From a virus, in IMG/VR virus record IMGVR_UViG_3300006805_000021, positions 1 through 27,740 of that record: a stretch of DNA of 27,740 bases. One strand, given 5' to 3'. The notes under the pieces are model-generated. The model worked only from the letters and a program-made list of their open reading frames with translations, did not search any database and was not told the DNA's origin. Of this stretch, positions 14,569 through 20,068 are shown piece after piece. Within the stretch, counting starts at the first letter, position 1, and every line of letters begins with the position of its first letter. Position numbers and translations under genes: made by a program.

Positions 14569-14638
14569 AACAGTGGTGAAAATGGAGATCACGGCCAGAC
14601 CATGTAGGCAGTTGTTGGTTCGAGTCCAACCTGTTCCA
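14567..14638 (+). tRNA. tRNA-like sequence with degenerate anticodon arm
   Basis: A perfect 7-bp acceptor stem (GGAACAG/CTGTTCC), a 4-bp D stem (GTGA/TCAC) with GG in its loop, a canonical T arm (GTTGG-TTCGAGT-CCAAC) and discriminator A are visible. The anticodon arm is abnormal. Only GCC/GGC pairs well, the loop is 6 nt when two weak pairs are allowed, and no T33 precedes a plausible anticodon. At 72 nt it is about one base short. It is probably a decayed or non-decoding tRNA-like element; no isotype is assigned. It starts 5 bases after the R5 crossover point. Confidence 0.5.
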
Positions 14639-14654
14639 CAAAATTAATATCAAT

Positions 14655-14921
14655 ATGAAAGACCCAACAGCATACAGTGATTACGGCAGAATGATGACCG
14701 GGTTTAATTCCAGCATTGAGCATTCAACATTTGGCCATTGGTCTAACCCGGAATACGCGCAACTAATGCAGGAGTCTGAATTGCAGCGTGGAACCTGCCG
14801 TTGTTGCGGCGAACAATGGCAAGATGATTTTTGGAGCGATGAATCAATGACGCTTTGTCTTAATTGTTTTGATCCTGAAAATCAAAATCAGGCCGGAACT
14901 AATACTGATTTGCCATTTTAG
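14655..14921 (+). CDS. Small zinc-binding protein (cassette gene)
   Basis: The protein has 88 residues. The C-terminal half has CRCCGEQWQDDFWSDE and LCLNCFDPE, giving a CxxC...CxxC zinc site. The N-terminus is Tyr/Met/His-rich (AYSDYGRMMTGF, HSTFGHW). It is the only protein gene between R5 and R6 and ends 7 bp before R6. Confidence 0.66.
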   Translation: MKDPTAYSDYGRMMTGFNSSIEHSTFGHWSNPEYAQLMQESELQRGTCRCCGEQWQDDFWSDESMTLCLNCFDPENQNQAGTNTDLPF

Positions 14922-14924
14922 TTG

Positions 14925-14990
14925 CCAATAACTGAGGCATGAACGCCGTGCAACCGTATAGGGCGCATGGCCGGCCATGCTGAGTTATCT
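14925..14990 (+). repeat. Hairpin repeat 6 (R6; attC-like)
   Basis: ATAACT (14928-14933) pairs with AGTTAT (14983-14988); inner GCATG/CATGC; loop GTGCAACCGTATAGGGCGCAT, closely like R3. The left outer sequence CCAATAAC matches the opening bases of the preceding unit. Confidence 0.8.
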
Positions 14991-15006
14991 GTTTTAATTT
15001 TTATCT

Positions 15007-15780
15007 ATGAAACGATTTATCGCATTTTCAGGAGGCGTAGAAAGTACGGCAATGTGTCTGCTTTACGGCAAGGGAGCGACGGCGGTCTTTACCGATACCG
15101 GCAGCGAACATGCCGAAATGTACCGGCGCATTGACAAGGTGGAAAAGGCGCTAATCGAAAATCATAAAGGCGATTTTCAACTTGTCAGGCTTCGCGCCAG
15201 CGTGACAGCCAAGGGCGAAAAAGTTGATAGTCTTACCGCATACGTTGAGCGAATGCAGTTTTTCCCGTCTGGCGCGGATCGCTTTTGTACGGCCCGCTTC
15301 AAAATAGCGCCGCTCGACAAGTTTCTGAAAGAGCAGGGAGAAAGCGAATTATTGATAGGATTGAATGCAGACGAAACCGACCGCGAAGCCAATCACGGCC
15401 TTTTGGCAAATGTGCAATACCGCTACCCATTGCAGGAGGATGGCTACACGCGGCAAGACTGCGTTGATCTACTCGAAAAGCATGGCCTGAAGCCAGATTT
15501 CCCGGCATACATGAGGCGCGGCGGCTGCATTTTCTGCCCGTTCAAAAGCAAAAAGGAATACGCGGCAATGGTACACCTTGCGCCGGAAGAAATAAACCTT
15601 GTTCGGGTTCTGGAAGAAAAAGCGCAAGACAAACGCGGCAAGTATTACCGCATCCGGCATAATATGCCAGCAATGCGGGATTTCATCGAAACCGAAAAAA
15701 ACAATCTGTTCGGCGACCTTTCGCCATACTACGACGCGAGCGACGAGCAATACAGTTGTGGCGTTTTTTGTCACAGATAA
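15007..15780 (+). CDS. PAPS-reductase-family (PP-loop) protein with Cys cluster
   Basis: The protein has 257 residues. The PP-loop SGGVEST at 8-14 binds the adenylyl group, and TDTGSEHAEMYRRID and LIGLNADETDR fit the adenine-nucleotide alpha-hydrolase fold. The C-terminus has RRGGCIFCPFKSKKEY and a terminal YSCGVFCHR. These four cysteines could bind an Fe-S cluster, as in DndC-like or phage-type phosphoadenosine phosphosulfate reductase homologues. The reaction is probably ATP-dependent activation or thiol transfer on a nucleic acid or nucleotide; the substrate is unknown. It is the largest gene of the array and lies between R6 and R7. Confidence 0.8.
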   Translation: MKRFIAFSGGVESTAMCLLYGKGATAVFTDTGSEHAEMYRRIDKVEKALIENHKGDFQLVRLRASVTAKGEKVDSLTAYVERMQFFPSGADRFCTARFKIAPLDKFLKEQGESELLIGLNADETDREANHGLLANVQYRYPLQEDGYTRQDCVDLLEKHGLKPDFPAYMRRGGCIFCPFKSKKEYAAMVHLAPEEINLVRVLEEKAQDKRGKYYRIRHNMPAMRDFIETEKNNLFGDLSPYYDASDEQYSCGVFCHR

Positions 15781-15818
15781 CTCCACTTACACGCACTCGC
15801 CCCTAACAATAAATAGGG

Positions 15819-16064
15819 TCACTCCTCTTGCGCTACGCCCTCCCCATATCGGGGGTAGTAGTCGAACACAATCGGCACTTCCCGGCTGTCAATGTGCAGG
15901 GCCGAGCGCATGACCCCAACGGACAGGCCAAGCGATGTGGCAGCCTTGATTATCTTCCACCGCGTCACGCCGTCAGGACATTCGATGTCAACGGCACGCC
16001 CGAACAGGTGCATAGAGCCAACCGACCCGCCCACGCGGCGGTTTTTACCACAATAGCGGCCGAT
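15819..16064 (-). pseudogene. Truncated M15-type peptidase fragment, antisense in cassette
   Basis: On the minus strand the open frame contains GSMHLFGRAVDIE, which matches the zinc-binding SxHxxGxAxDI motif of M15_3 peptidases. Downstream, SALHIDSR supplies the second HxD. The N-terminal half of the family (catalytic-fold start, usual length about 120-140) is absent: an in-frame TAA lies at 16065-16067 and the only candidate start is GTG 16034. It runs opposite to every other gene in the array. Most likely it is the remnant of an endolysin-type gene trapped with the PAPS-reductase-like gene between R6 and R7. Confidence 0.55.
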
Positions 16065-16102
16065 TTAAAAACGTGCCTTAACCAATATTTTAATTCTGTT
16101 CC

Positions 16103-16168
16103 CGCATAACTGGTGCTTCGACGCTGTGCAAGGCATACGAAGCATAGCCGGCGAAGCGGAGTTAGCCG
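16103..16168 (+). repeat. Hairpin repeat 7 (R7; attC-like)
   Basis: ATAACT (16106) with AGTTA (16160-16164); inner stem GCTTCG/CGAAGC; loop GTGCAAGGCATACGAAGCAT. The closing GTTAGCCGA is 8/9 complementary to TCGACTAAC at the left end of R8. Confidence 0.8.
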
Positions 16169-16196
16169 ATCCACAACACACATAAAATTCAATAAA

Positions 16197-16544
16197 ATGG
16201 AAGAAAAATTTGAAATCTGGGCCTTAGTCGAATTGATGGGCCACAACAAAATCGCCGGTCGCGTGACTGAACATAAATTCGGCAATCAGTCTATGCTCAG
16301 GGTTGATGTTCCTGCAGTCGGGAGCCTGCCAGCATTCTCAAAAATAATTGCAGTGAACGCAGTCTATGCAATTAACCCGCTCACCGAGCAAAATGCAACT
16401 GAATACGCCGCACAACTGAAAGCCAAGCCGCTGGATGTATGGGATATGCAAAACCTGTTTACCGAACGAATCAAAGAACTGGTAAAGAAGGGGCAACTTT
16501 TACAGCCTGAGTTGGCCGAAACAAACGACGATTTAGATTTTTAG
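16197..16544 (+). CDS. Conserved phage hypothetical protein (115 aa)
   Basis: The sequence pattern EIWALVELMGHNKIAGRVTE, then LRVDVP and a KIIAVNAVYAINPLTEQNA motif, is one I recognise from many phage genomes as a conserved protein of unknown function. Typically it reads 'mGH.r.aG.v.E ... lrvdvP ... aiY.i.p.tEe'. The C-terminus is helical and acidic (NDDLDF end). It is the only gene between R7 and R8. Confidence 0.72.
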   Translation: MEEKFEIWALVELMGHNKIAGRVTEHKFGNQSMLRVDVPAVGSLPAFSKIIAVNAVYAINPLTEQNATEYAAQLKAKPLDVWDMQNLFTERIKELVKKGQLLQPELAETNDDLDF

Positions 16545-16546
16545 TT

Positions 16547-16613
16547 TCGACTAACTCAAAGCCCGCCGAAGTCCAGACGATAGTCTGGATTTTCGGAGGG
16601 CGGCAGTTATACG
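16547..16613 (+). repeat. Hairpin repeat 8 (R8; attC-like, second subfamily)
   Basis: TAACT (16552-16556) pairs with AGTTA (16605-16609). The arms CAAAGCCCGCCGAA and TTCGGAGGGCGGC pair with small bulges (extrahelical bases), and an inner TCCAGAC/GTCTGGA hairpin forms the tip. The arm sequence is shared with R9 at 20069. Bulged arms of this kind are the classic attC feature. Confidence 0.78.
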
Positions 16614-16614
16614 C

Positions 16615-16756
16615 ATTCAGGCGCACCAGGGCGGTAAGAACGGGCTACCAAGCCGCAGAAACCGCGAGGCGAGACACACGCCATTTACAGGAAGCACAGA
16701 GAAGGCAATCATAAGCCAAGTATCGGTGTTTTTTCCTGTGCCTGGTGCGCCTGAAT
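16615..16756. ncRNA. Candidate structured element closed by a perfect 16-bp stem
   Basis: ATTCAGGCGCACCAGG (16615-16630) is the exact reverse complement of 16741-16756. Inside are further helices: GCGG/CCGC (16631-16656 region) and ACAGGAA (16687-16693) with TTCCTGT (16733-16739), giving a probable multi-branched fold of about 142 nt with no ORF. It could be a structured RNA on either strand, or a DNA cruciform or mobile element bounded by inverted repeats. It matches no RNA family I can name. It begins two bases after R8 and is followed by two terminators. Confidence 0.5.
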
Positions 16757-16812
16757 TTTCACCTTGCACCATTCCCACCGTCCCCATACCTTTGCCTAGC
16801 TACTTATCACCA

Positions 16813-16841
16813 CGCTGGAGATTCCAGCGGGTTTTTTTTTT
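16813..16841 (+). terminator. Rho-independent terminator
   Basis: CGCTGG-AGATT-CCAGCG followed by a G pair and ten T. It ends rightward transcription coming from the array or structured element. Confidence 0.88.
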
Positions 16842-16945
16842 CATCACTCAATTTTTTCGTCATGCTACCTGAATAAAAAGTAACCATCGAAGTCACCAGC
16901 GCCCAGGATCGGTTTATGCAAACCGTCAACCGCATCGGCCCCTGA
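16842..16945. other. Short spacer between two terminators
   Basis: No gene is supported. A short open stretch ending ...FMQTVNRIGP-stop just before the next terminator looks like the tail of a coding sequence, but an in-frame TAA lies about 22 codons upstream. It may be a degraded gene end. Confidence 0.3.
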
Positions 16946-16978
16946 TCCAGACCGTTCTAAACGGTCTGGATTTTTTTT
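16946..16978 (+). terminator. Rho-independent terminator
   Basis: An 11-bp perfect stem TCCAGACCGTT/AACGGTCTGGA with a 3-nt loop is followed by eight T. It is the second terminator within about 170 bp, insulating the origin-like region from upstream transcription. Confidence 0.92.
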
Positions 16979-17084
16979 GCCCGTTCCGATCAGTTTGGCA
17001 CGGGTATTTTTTTTCAACAAATGGCCATGTAAAAGAAGTGTTTGCAAAAACGACACTCAAAATAATTTTTTTTTACCAAAATAA

Positions 17085-17370
17085 GTGTGCAAGTGTAGCA
17101 AAACCAGTTTTAAAAAAATAAATAATTGAAAATCAAATAGTTAGTCTGGTACACTTTAGGCTACACTTTAAATGTTTCTTTAATGGAAAGTGTAGCCTAA
17201 AGTGTAGCAAAAAAACAGGGTTTTGGCCCTCGACAGCCGGGTTGCTACACTTTTTGGTGGTACACTTTGAAAAGTGGTACACTTTGAAAACGCAAAGTGT
17301 AGCAAGCCGCAACAAAAAGAACCACAACGAGTTACAAGGCCAAAAATGGGGTTTGCTACACTTGCACACT
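17085..17370. repeat. Iteron-like cluster; candidate replication origin
   Basis: Ten copies of TACACTT or its complement AAGTGTA occur at 17091, 17150, 17162, 17187, 17199, 17246, 17261, 17278, 17294 and 17357, usually as G(C/G)TACACTTT. They include a perfect 20-bp inverted repeat (17150-17169 with 17187-17206, 17-bp spacer) and a perfect 17-bp tandem direct repeat (17257-17273, 17274-17290). The flank 17105-17140 is very A/T-rich. No ORF is credible. Such an array beside an AT-rich tract is typical of an iteron origin or a multi-operator control region. The binding protein is unknown. Confidence 0.65.
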
Positions 17371-17486
17371 TTGTTTGGGGAAAATTTGAGTTTTTTGTTT
17401 TTCCCGATTTTCATTTTTCAACAAAAGCCAACAACACATTGCATTTTCAAAAACTTTTCCTGAAAAATATTTGCGCACTCGAATGG

Positions 17487-17516
17487 TTGTGCATTCTCAC
17501 CAAATGGTTACATTTG
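17487..17516 (+). promoter_or_regulatory. Bacteroidota-type promoter (TTG-19-TACATTTG)
   Basis: TTG at 17487-17489 is separated by 19 bp from TACATTTG at 17509-17516, an exact TAnnTTTG -7 element with consensus spacing. Predicted transcription start is about 17523. It is the best promoter match I found on the plus strand and faces the glycosyltransferase and late genes. Confidence 0.72.
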
Positions 17517-17522
17517 TACATC

Positions 17523-17627
17523 CTTTACATAAATTAAAACAGGGTGGTTTGTTGTAAAATTAGCCACTTCTTGGACGAGCAAAGGCGCTTGGGGAAAAGT
17601 CCCTGAGCGCTTTCTTTTTGTCCGAGT
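17523..17627 (+). ncRNA. Short transcript ending in a terminator: sRNA or attenuated leader
   Basis: About 60 bp after the promoter a strong GC hairpin (AAAGGCGCTTGGGG with CCCTGAGCGCTTT) is followed by TTTCTTTTT. A flanking CTTGGAC/GTCCGAG pair (17570-17627) can extend it. The roughly 100-nt product has no ORF. It is either a small RNA or a leader where most transcription stops until antitermination lets it enter the genes from 17779 on. Confidence 0.58.
17581..17619 (+). terminator. Terminator/attenuator hairpin
   Basis: The stem AAAGGCGCTTGGGG/CCCTGAGCGCTTT has one bulge, an AAAAGT loop and a TTTCTTTTT tail. It lies downstream of the promoter at 17487 and about 160 bp upstream of the next gene. 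Confidence 0.8.
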
Positions 17628-17778
17628 GTAACCTATGGCTTATTTCGGCGCATTTTTTGTATAAAAAATTCAACTTATAGTTACATCTTTGAGCCGTGGA
17701 ATATACCGGGTAGAAGTGCCACAAAATCGGCCAGCATTCCGGCAGGCTTCAAACAGTGCTCACCAACGGGAAAAATTC

Positions 17779-18084
17779 ATGCAAGAAAGTGAACGTCACC
17801 CTGTTACATTCCGGGTATCCGATCCCCGACAATTGCCCACGCTGCCCAGCATTCAGGCACCCACGGCACCCATTGGCTGCATCACAAAAAAATGGTTGTT
17901 CTACACCCTGCGCCCCGATAGGGTGGTGTACCGCGCCGCCGTGGTGCGGGAGTTCATGGCCGCCGCCGACCGGCTGGAGCGCTGCGGCATTGGAGCCGAC
18001 GAGTTCAACCGGATCAAAATATTTTCTGCCGAAGCAACGGCGGTAATCCTCAACGATTTGCGACAACTAAATTTCGTCTCATAA
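17779..18084 (+). CDS. Hypothetical protein (101 aa) preceding glycosyltransferases
   Basis: I use ATG 17779; upstream in-frame starts (TTG 17689) are less likely because the first 30 codons look non-coding. The protein has ITKKWLFYTLRPDRVVYRAA followed by a helical segment FMAAADRLERCGIGADEFNR and ATAVILNDLRQLNF. It is unrecognised. Its stop abuts the ATG of the glycosyltransferase at 18085. Confidence 0.58.
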   Translation: MQESERHPVTFRVSDPRQLPTLPSIQAPTAPIGCITKKWLFYTLRPDRVVYRAAVVREFMAAADRLERCGIGADEFNRIKIFSAEATAVILNDLRQLNFVS

Positions 18085-19041
18085 ATGAACAAAATCCGCA
18101 TTCTCGTAGCCAACGCCCCGGAGGAAGTGGGCGGCGTCAGCTGCTGGCGCATGTTTTGGCCGCTCACACACCTGCAACAAGTCCACGGCGACACATTGGA
18201 CATCCGGTACAGCCGTGGCGTAATTTACCCATTTGAGTTTTACCAAACCGACATCCTCATTTGTTACCGGCCCAGCAAGCCCGAACACCTGCAAGTCATT
18301 GAGGAGGCGCGCCGGTTCGGCATCAAAGTCGTCGTGGACTACGACGACGACCACAAAAACATACCCGTAGGCCACCCGGCGTTCTGGAGCCTCGGGCGCT
18401 CGTGGCCCATCGCCGAGGCAGCGCTGAAACTGGCAAACCTCGTGTGGGTAAGCACGCCAGCCCTCGCGGCCCTGTATGGCCACCGCAACACCGTAGTGGT
18501 GCCCAACGCCGTACCGGCGGGCATGGTGGCCGATCTGCCGCAGGATTTTGAAGCGGCCACCGGAATTTGGGCCGGCAGCGACGCGCACCGGGAGGATGCC
18601 GACACGTTTTCGGACGTGTACAAAACCATGCTGCGCTACCTTAAAAAATTTGTCTGGGTCAACTTTATGCCCACATGGGCAGCCGAAGCAAAGCCCGTAG
18701 GCGCCAAAATAAACCTTCACCCGTGGGTACACACAGAGGATTGGTTTGATTGGCTGCGCGGCATGCAAACCACGGTGGTGTGGAAGCCGCTGCGCTCCAC
18801 GCCGTTCAACGACGGGAAAAGCAACATTGCATGGATCAGCGCCACCATAGTGGGCGCCGTATGCGTGTCCACCTACGCCGGCAAACCCGGGTGGGAGTTT
18901 GCCACCCGCGAAATGCCGCGCAACAAAAAGGCATTTGTAGAACTGTGGGAGCGCTCCGCCGATGAGTTGCGCCGGCGGTACAACCTCGACGACGCCAACG
19001 AATCCCGTTTTGTGTCAATGCTAAAACTGGTAAACCAATGA
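18085..19041 (+). CDS. GT-B-type glycosyltransferase
   Basis: The protein has 318 residues. Features are an N-terminal Rossmann-like start (KIRILVANAPEEVGGVSCWR), the acidic segment VVVDYDDDHKNIPVGHP seen in phage-encoded transferases, VWVSTPALAALYG and VVVPNAV, and the donor-site region WKPLRSTPFNDGKSNIAWIS followed by GAVCVSTYAG. This order matches GT1/GT4-like enzymes that use a nucleotide sugar. It may glycosylate virion proteins, DNA, or host surface polysaccharide (serotype change); the substrate is unknown. It is coupled to the next gene by an ATGA overlap. Confidence 0.8.
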   Translation: MNKIRILVANAPEEVGGVSCWRMFWPLTHLQQVHGDTLDIRYSRGVIYPFEFYQTDILICYRPSKPEHLQVIEEARRFGIKVVVDYDDDHKNIPVGHPAFWSLGRSWPIAEAALKLANLVWVSTPALAALYGHRNTVVVPNAVPAGMVADLPQDFEAATGIWAGSDAHREDADTFSDVYKTMLRYLKKFVWVNFMPTWAAEAKPVGAKINLHPWVHTEDWFDWLRGMQTTVVWKPLRSTPFNDGKSNIAWISATIVGAVCVSTYAGKPGWEFATREMPRNKKAFVELWERSADELRRRYNLDDANESRFVSMLKLVNQ

Positions 19042-19211
19042 CCAATAAATTTATACTGGAGCCAGACGACCCCAGCGAAGAATTTGCACCGGAACCCGAG
19101 CGCGCCGGCTGCCATGCGCCGGATGTGGTGGTGGCGATTTTGGTTTGGGTTTGTTTTTGGGCTTTGTGTTTGGCTATTGATTTTTTATTTCAAATTACAA
19201 CCAATGGGTGA
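19038..19211 (+). CDS. 57-aa TM protein
   Basis: ATG 19038 overlaps the glycosyltransferase stop. The product has an acidic N-terminus (ILEPDDPSEEFAPEPERAG) and one TM helix (VVVAILVWVCFWALCLAIDF). A frame from ATG 19114 would read this region differently, but ATGA coupling and the clean overlap with the next gene at 19204 favour this one. Function unknown. Confidence 0.55.
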   Translation: MTNKFILEPDDPSEEFAPEPERAGCHAPDVVVAILVWVCFWALCLAIDFLFQITTNG

Positions 19212-19401
19212 ACTTCCGTTGATATGTCGGCTAAAATTCCACCATTGGCACTATTCTTGGAAATTAGTGCAACGATCGGATGGTTTTCCTTTTGCGTGCA
19301 TCAAACGGCGCTGCAAAAAATGCGGGCTGGAGCAACAGCACTACACCACCCGATACACCGCCGATGAACAACCGATTTGGGAAGACATTAAACTGGCCTG
19401 A
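19204..19401 (+). CDS. Small Cys-rich (zinc-ribbon-like) phage protein
   Basis: From ATG 19204 (overlapping the previous gene by 8 bp) the product has 65 residues: ICRLKFHHWHYSWKLV, then CIKRRCKKCGLEQQHY and a tail TADEQPIWEDIKLA. The 'C-x2-HHW-x-Y ... R-x-CxxCGxxQ' pattern is typical of small phage proteins of unknown role that probably hold one zinc ion. I chose this start over a longer in-frame version because the added N-terminus would be the out-of-phase TM region. Confidence 0.65.
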   Translation: MGELPLICRLKFHHWHYSWKLVQRSDGFPFACIKRRCKKCGLEQQHYTTRYTADEQPIWEDIKLA

Positions 19402-19405
19402 ACAC

Positions 19406-19984
19406 ATGGTAACTGTACTAACCCGAACTTCCCGGCGCCCGATCTACTTTGCCGAATGCCTGCGCAGCGTGCAGGCGCAAACGGTGAAGCCTTACCACAT
19501 CATAAGCAGCGACGACCCAGACGATACCTATGCCCTTGGCAAGGGCGATCACCTGTTGCACATCCCTGCCCAGCATGGCCGAGGCTCCAACCTGTACCTG
19601 AACACCATGCGGCGGTACATCCCGAAAAAATCGCCGTGGGTTATGTTCCTGGACGACGACGACCATTTTACCGACATGCACGCCATCCAGAAAATTCAGG
19701 ACAACATCCGCAGCGACGACGACCTGCTGCTGTGGCAGGTCCAGTTTCCGCACGGACTTGTCCCTGGCCTTGCTCTGGGCAACCCGCCAAGCCCCGGGAA
19801 CATTACCGGAATAGGGTTCTGTTTCCATTCGAAGCATTGGATAGACTGGGTTGCGGATTCTTTCGGCGACTACTTTGTAGTGGCACAGCTCTACATGAGG
19901 CTCAACCCGGTTTGGATTGACGAGGTACTAACCGGCCTGCAATCGGGATCCGGGCACGGTTTGCGGCTGGATTTTGTTAAATGA
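19406..19984 (+). CDS. GT-A-type (family 2-like) glycosyltransferase
   Basis: The protein has 192 residues from ATG 19406. MVTVLTRTSRRPIYFAECL and SVQAQTVKPYHIISSDD form the nucleotide-binding start of GT2 enzymes. PWVMFLDDDDHFTDMHAI carries the DxD-type metal-binding acid cluster. It is short for GT2, without the usual C-terminal helices. It pairs with the GT-B gene upstream, suggesting a two-step glycan on a virion or host component. Confidence 0.82.
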   Translation: MVTVLTRTSRRPIYFAECLRSVQAQTVKPYHIISSDDPDDTYALGKGDHLLHIPAQHGRGSNLYLNTMRRYIPKKSPWVMFLDDDDHFTDMHAIQKIQDNIRSDDDLLLWQVQFPHGLVPGLALGNPPSPGNITGIGFCFHSKHWIDWVADSFGDYFVVAQLYMRLNPVWIDEVLTGLQSGSGHGLRLDFVK

Positions 19985-20012
19985 AAAAACCCCGACCGGA
20001 TCACCGGGCGGG
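19985..20012 (-). terminator. Hairpin with minus-strand terminator form
   Basis: AAAAAACCCCG-ACCGG-ATCA-CCGG-G-CGGGG. The T tail is on the minus strand only. A similar AAAAAACCCC-led hairpin occurs near 5920. No leftward gene ends here, so its role is unclear; it directly follows the GT2 stop and may protect an mRNA 3' end. Confidence 0.4.
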
Positions 20013-20068
20013 GGATTGTCATTTTATCAGCCTTAAAAATCCGCTCGGCTGTTGCGCCTTTAATTGCG

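Larger units (their letters stand above)
12544..16613 (+). other. Integron-like gene-cassette array
   Basis: Eight palindromic repeats (starting at 12544, 13450, 13775, 14036, 14505, 14928, 16106 and 16550) alternate with short rightward genes. Six have the form TAACT - inner arms - central loop - inner arms - (A/G)GTTA; the 12544 and 14036 copies lack the closing GTTA. Four units carry a single protein gene, another carries a tRNA-like sequence plus a gene, another a gene plus an antisense relic, and the first carries three ORFs. Stops fall 0-22 bp before the following repeat in most units. This one-gene-one-palindrome order in a single direction is the architecture of integron cassettes. 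No integron integrase gene is recognised here; the host's or the phage recombinase would have to act. Confidence 0.62.

Noticed and set aside
14396-14653. Leftward frame containing LDSNQ
   Set aside because: Such peptides arise from reading a tRNA T arm in reverse. It is a by-product of the tRNA-like element at 14567-14638.
13450-16613. CRISPR array
   Set aside because: The repeats are diverged palindromes of about 60 bp spaced 0.2-1.2 kb apart, with genes between them. There are no uniform short spacers and no cas genes.
17121-17463. Small ORFs in the iteron region (either strand)
   Set aside because: Low-complexity Lys/Phe/Asn-rich products created by the repeat array, with no start context and no family pattern.
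19114-19401. Single TM plus zinc protein from ATG 19114
   Set aside because: Two overlapping genes (19038-19211 and 19204-19401), each with a good start overlap, explain the region better.
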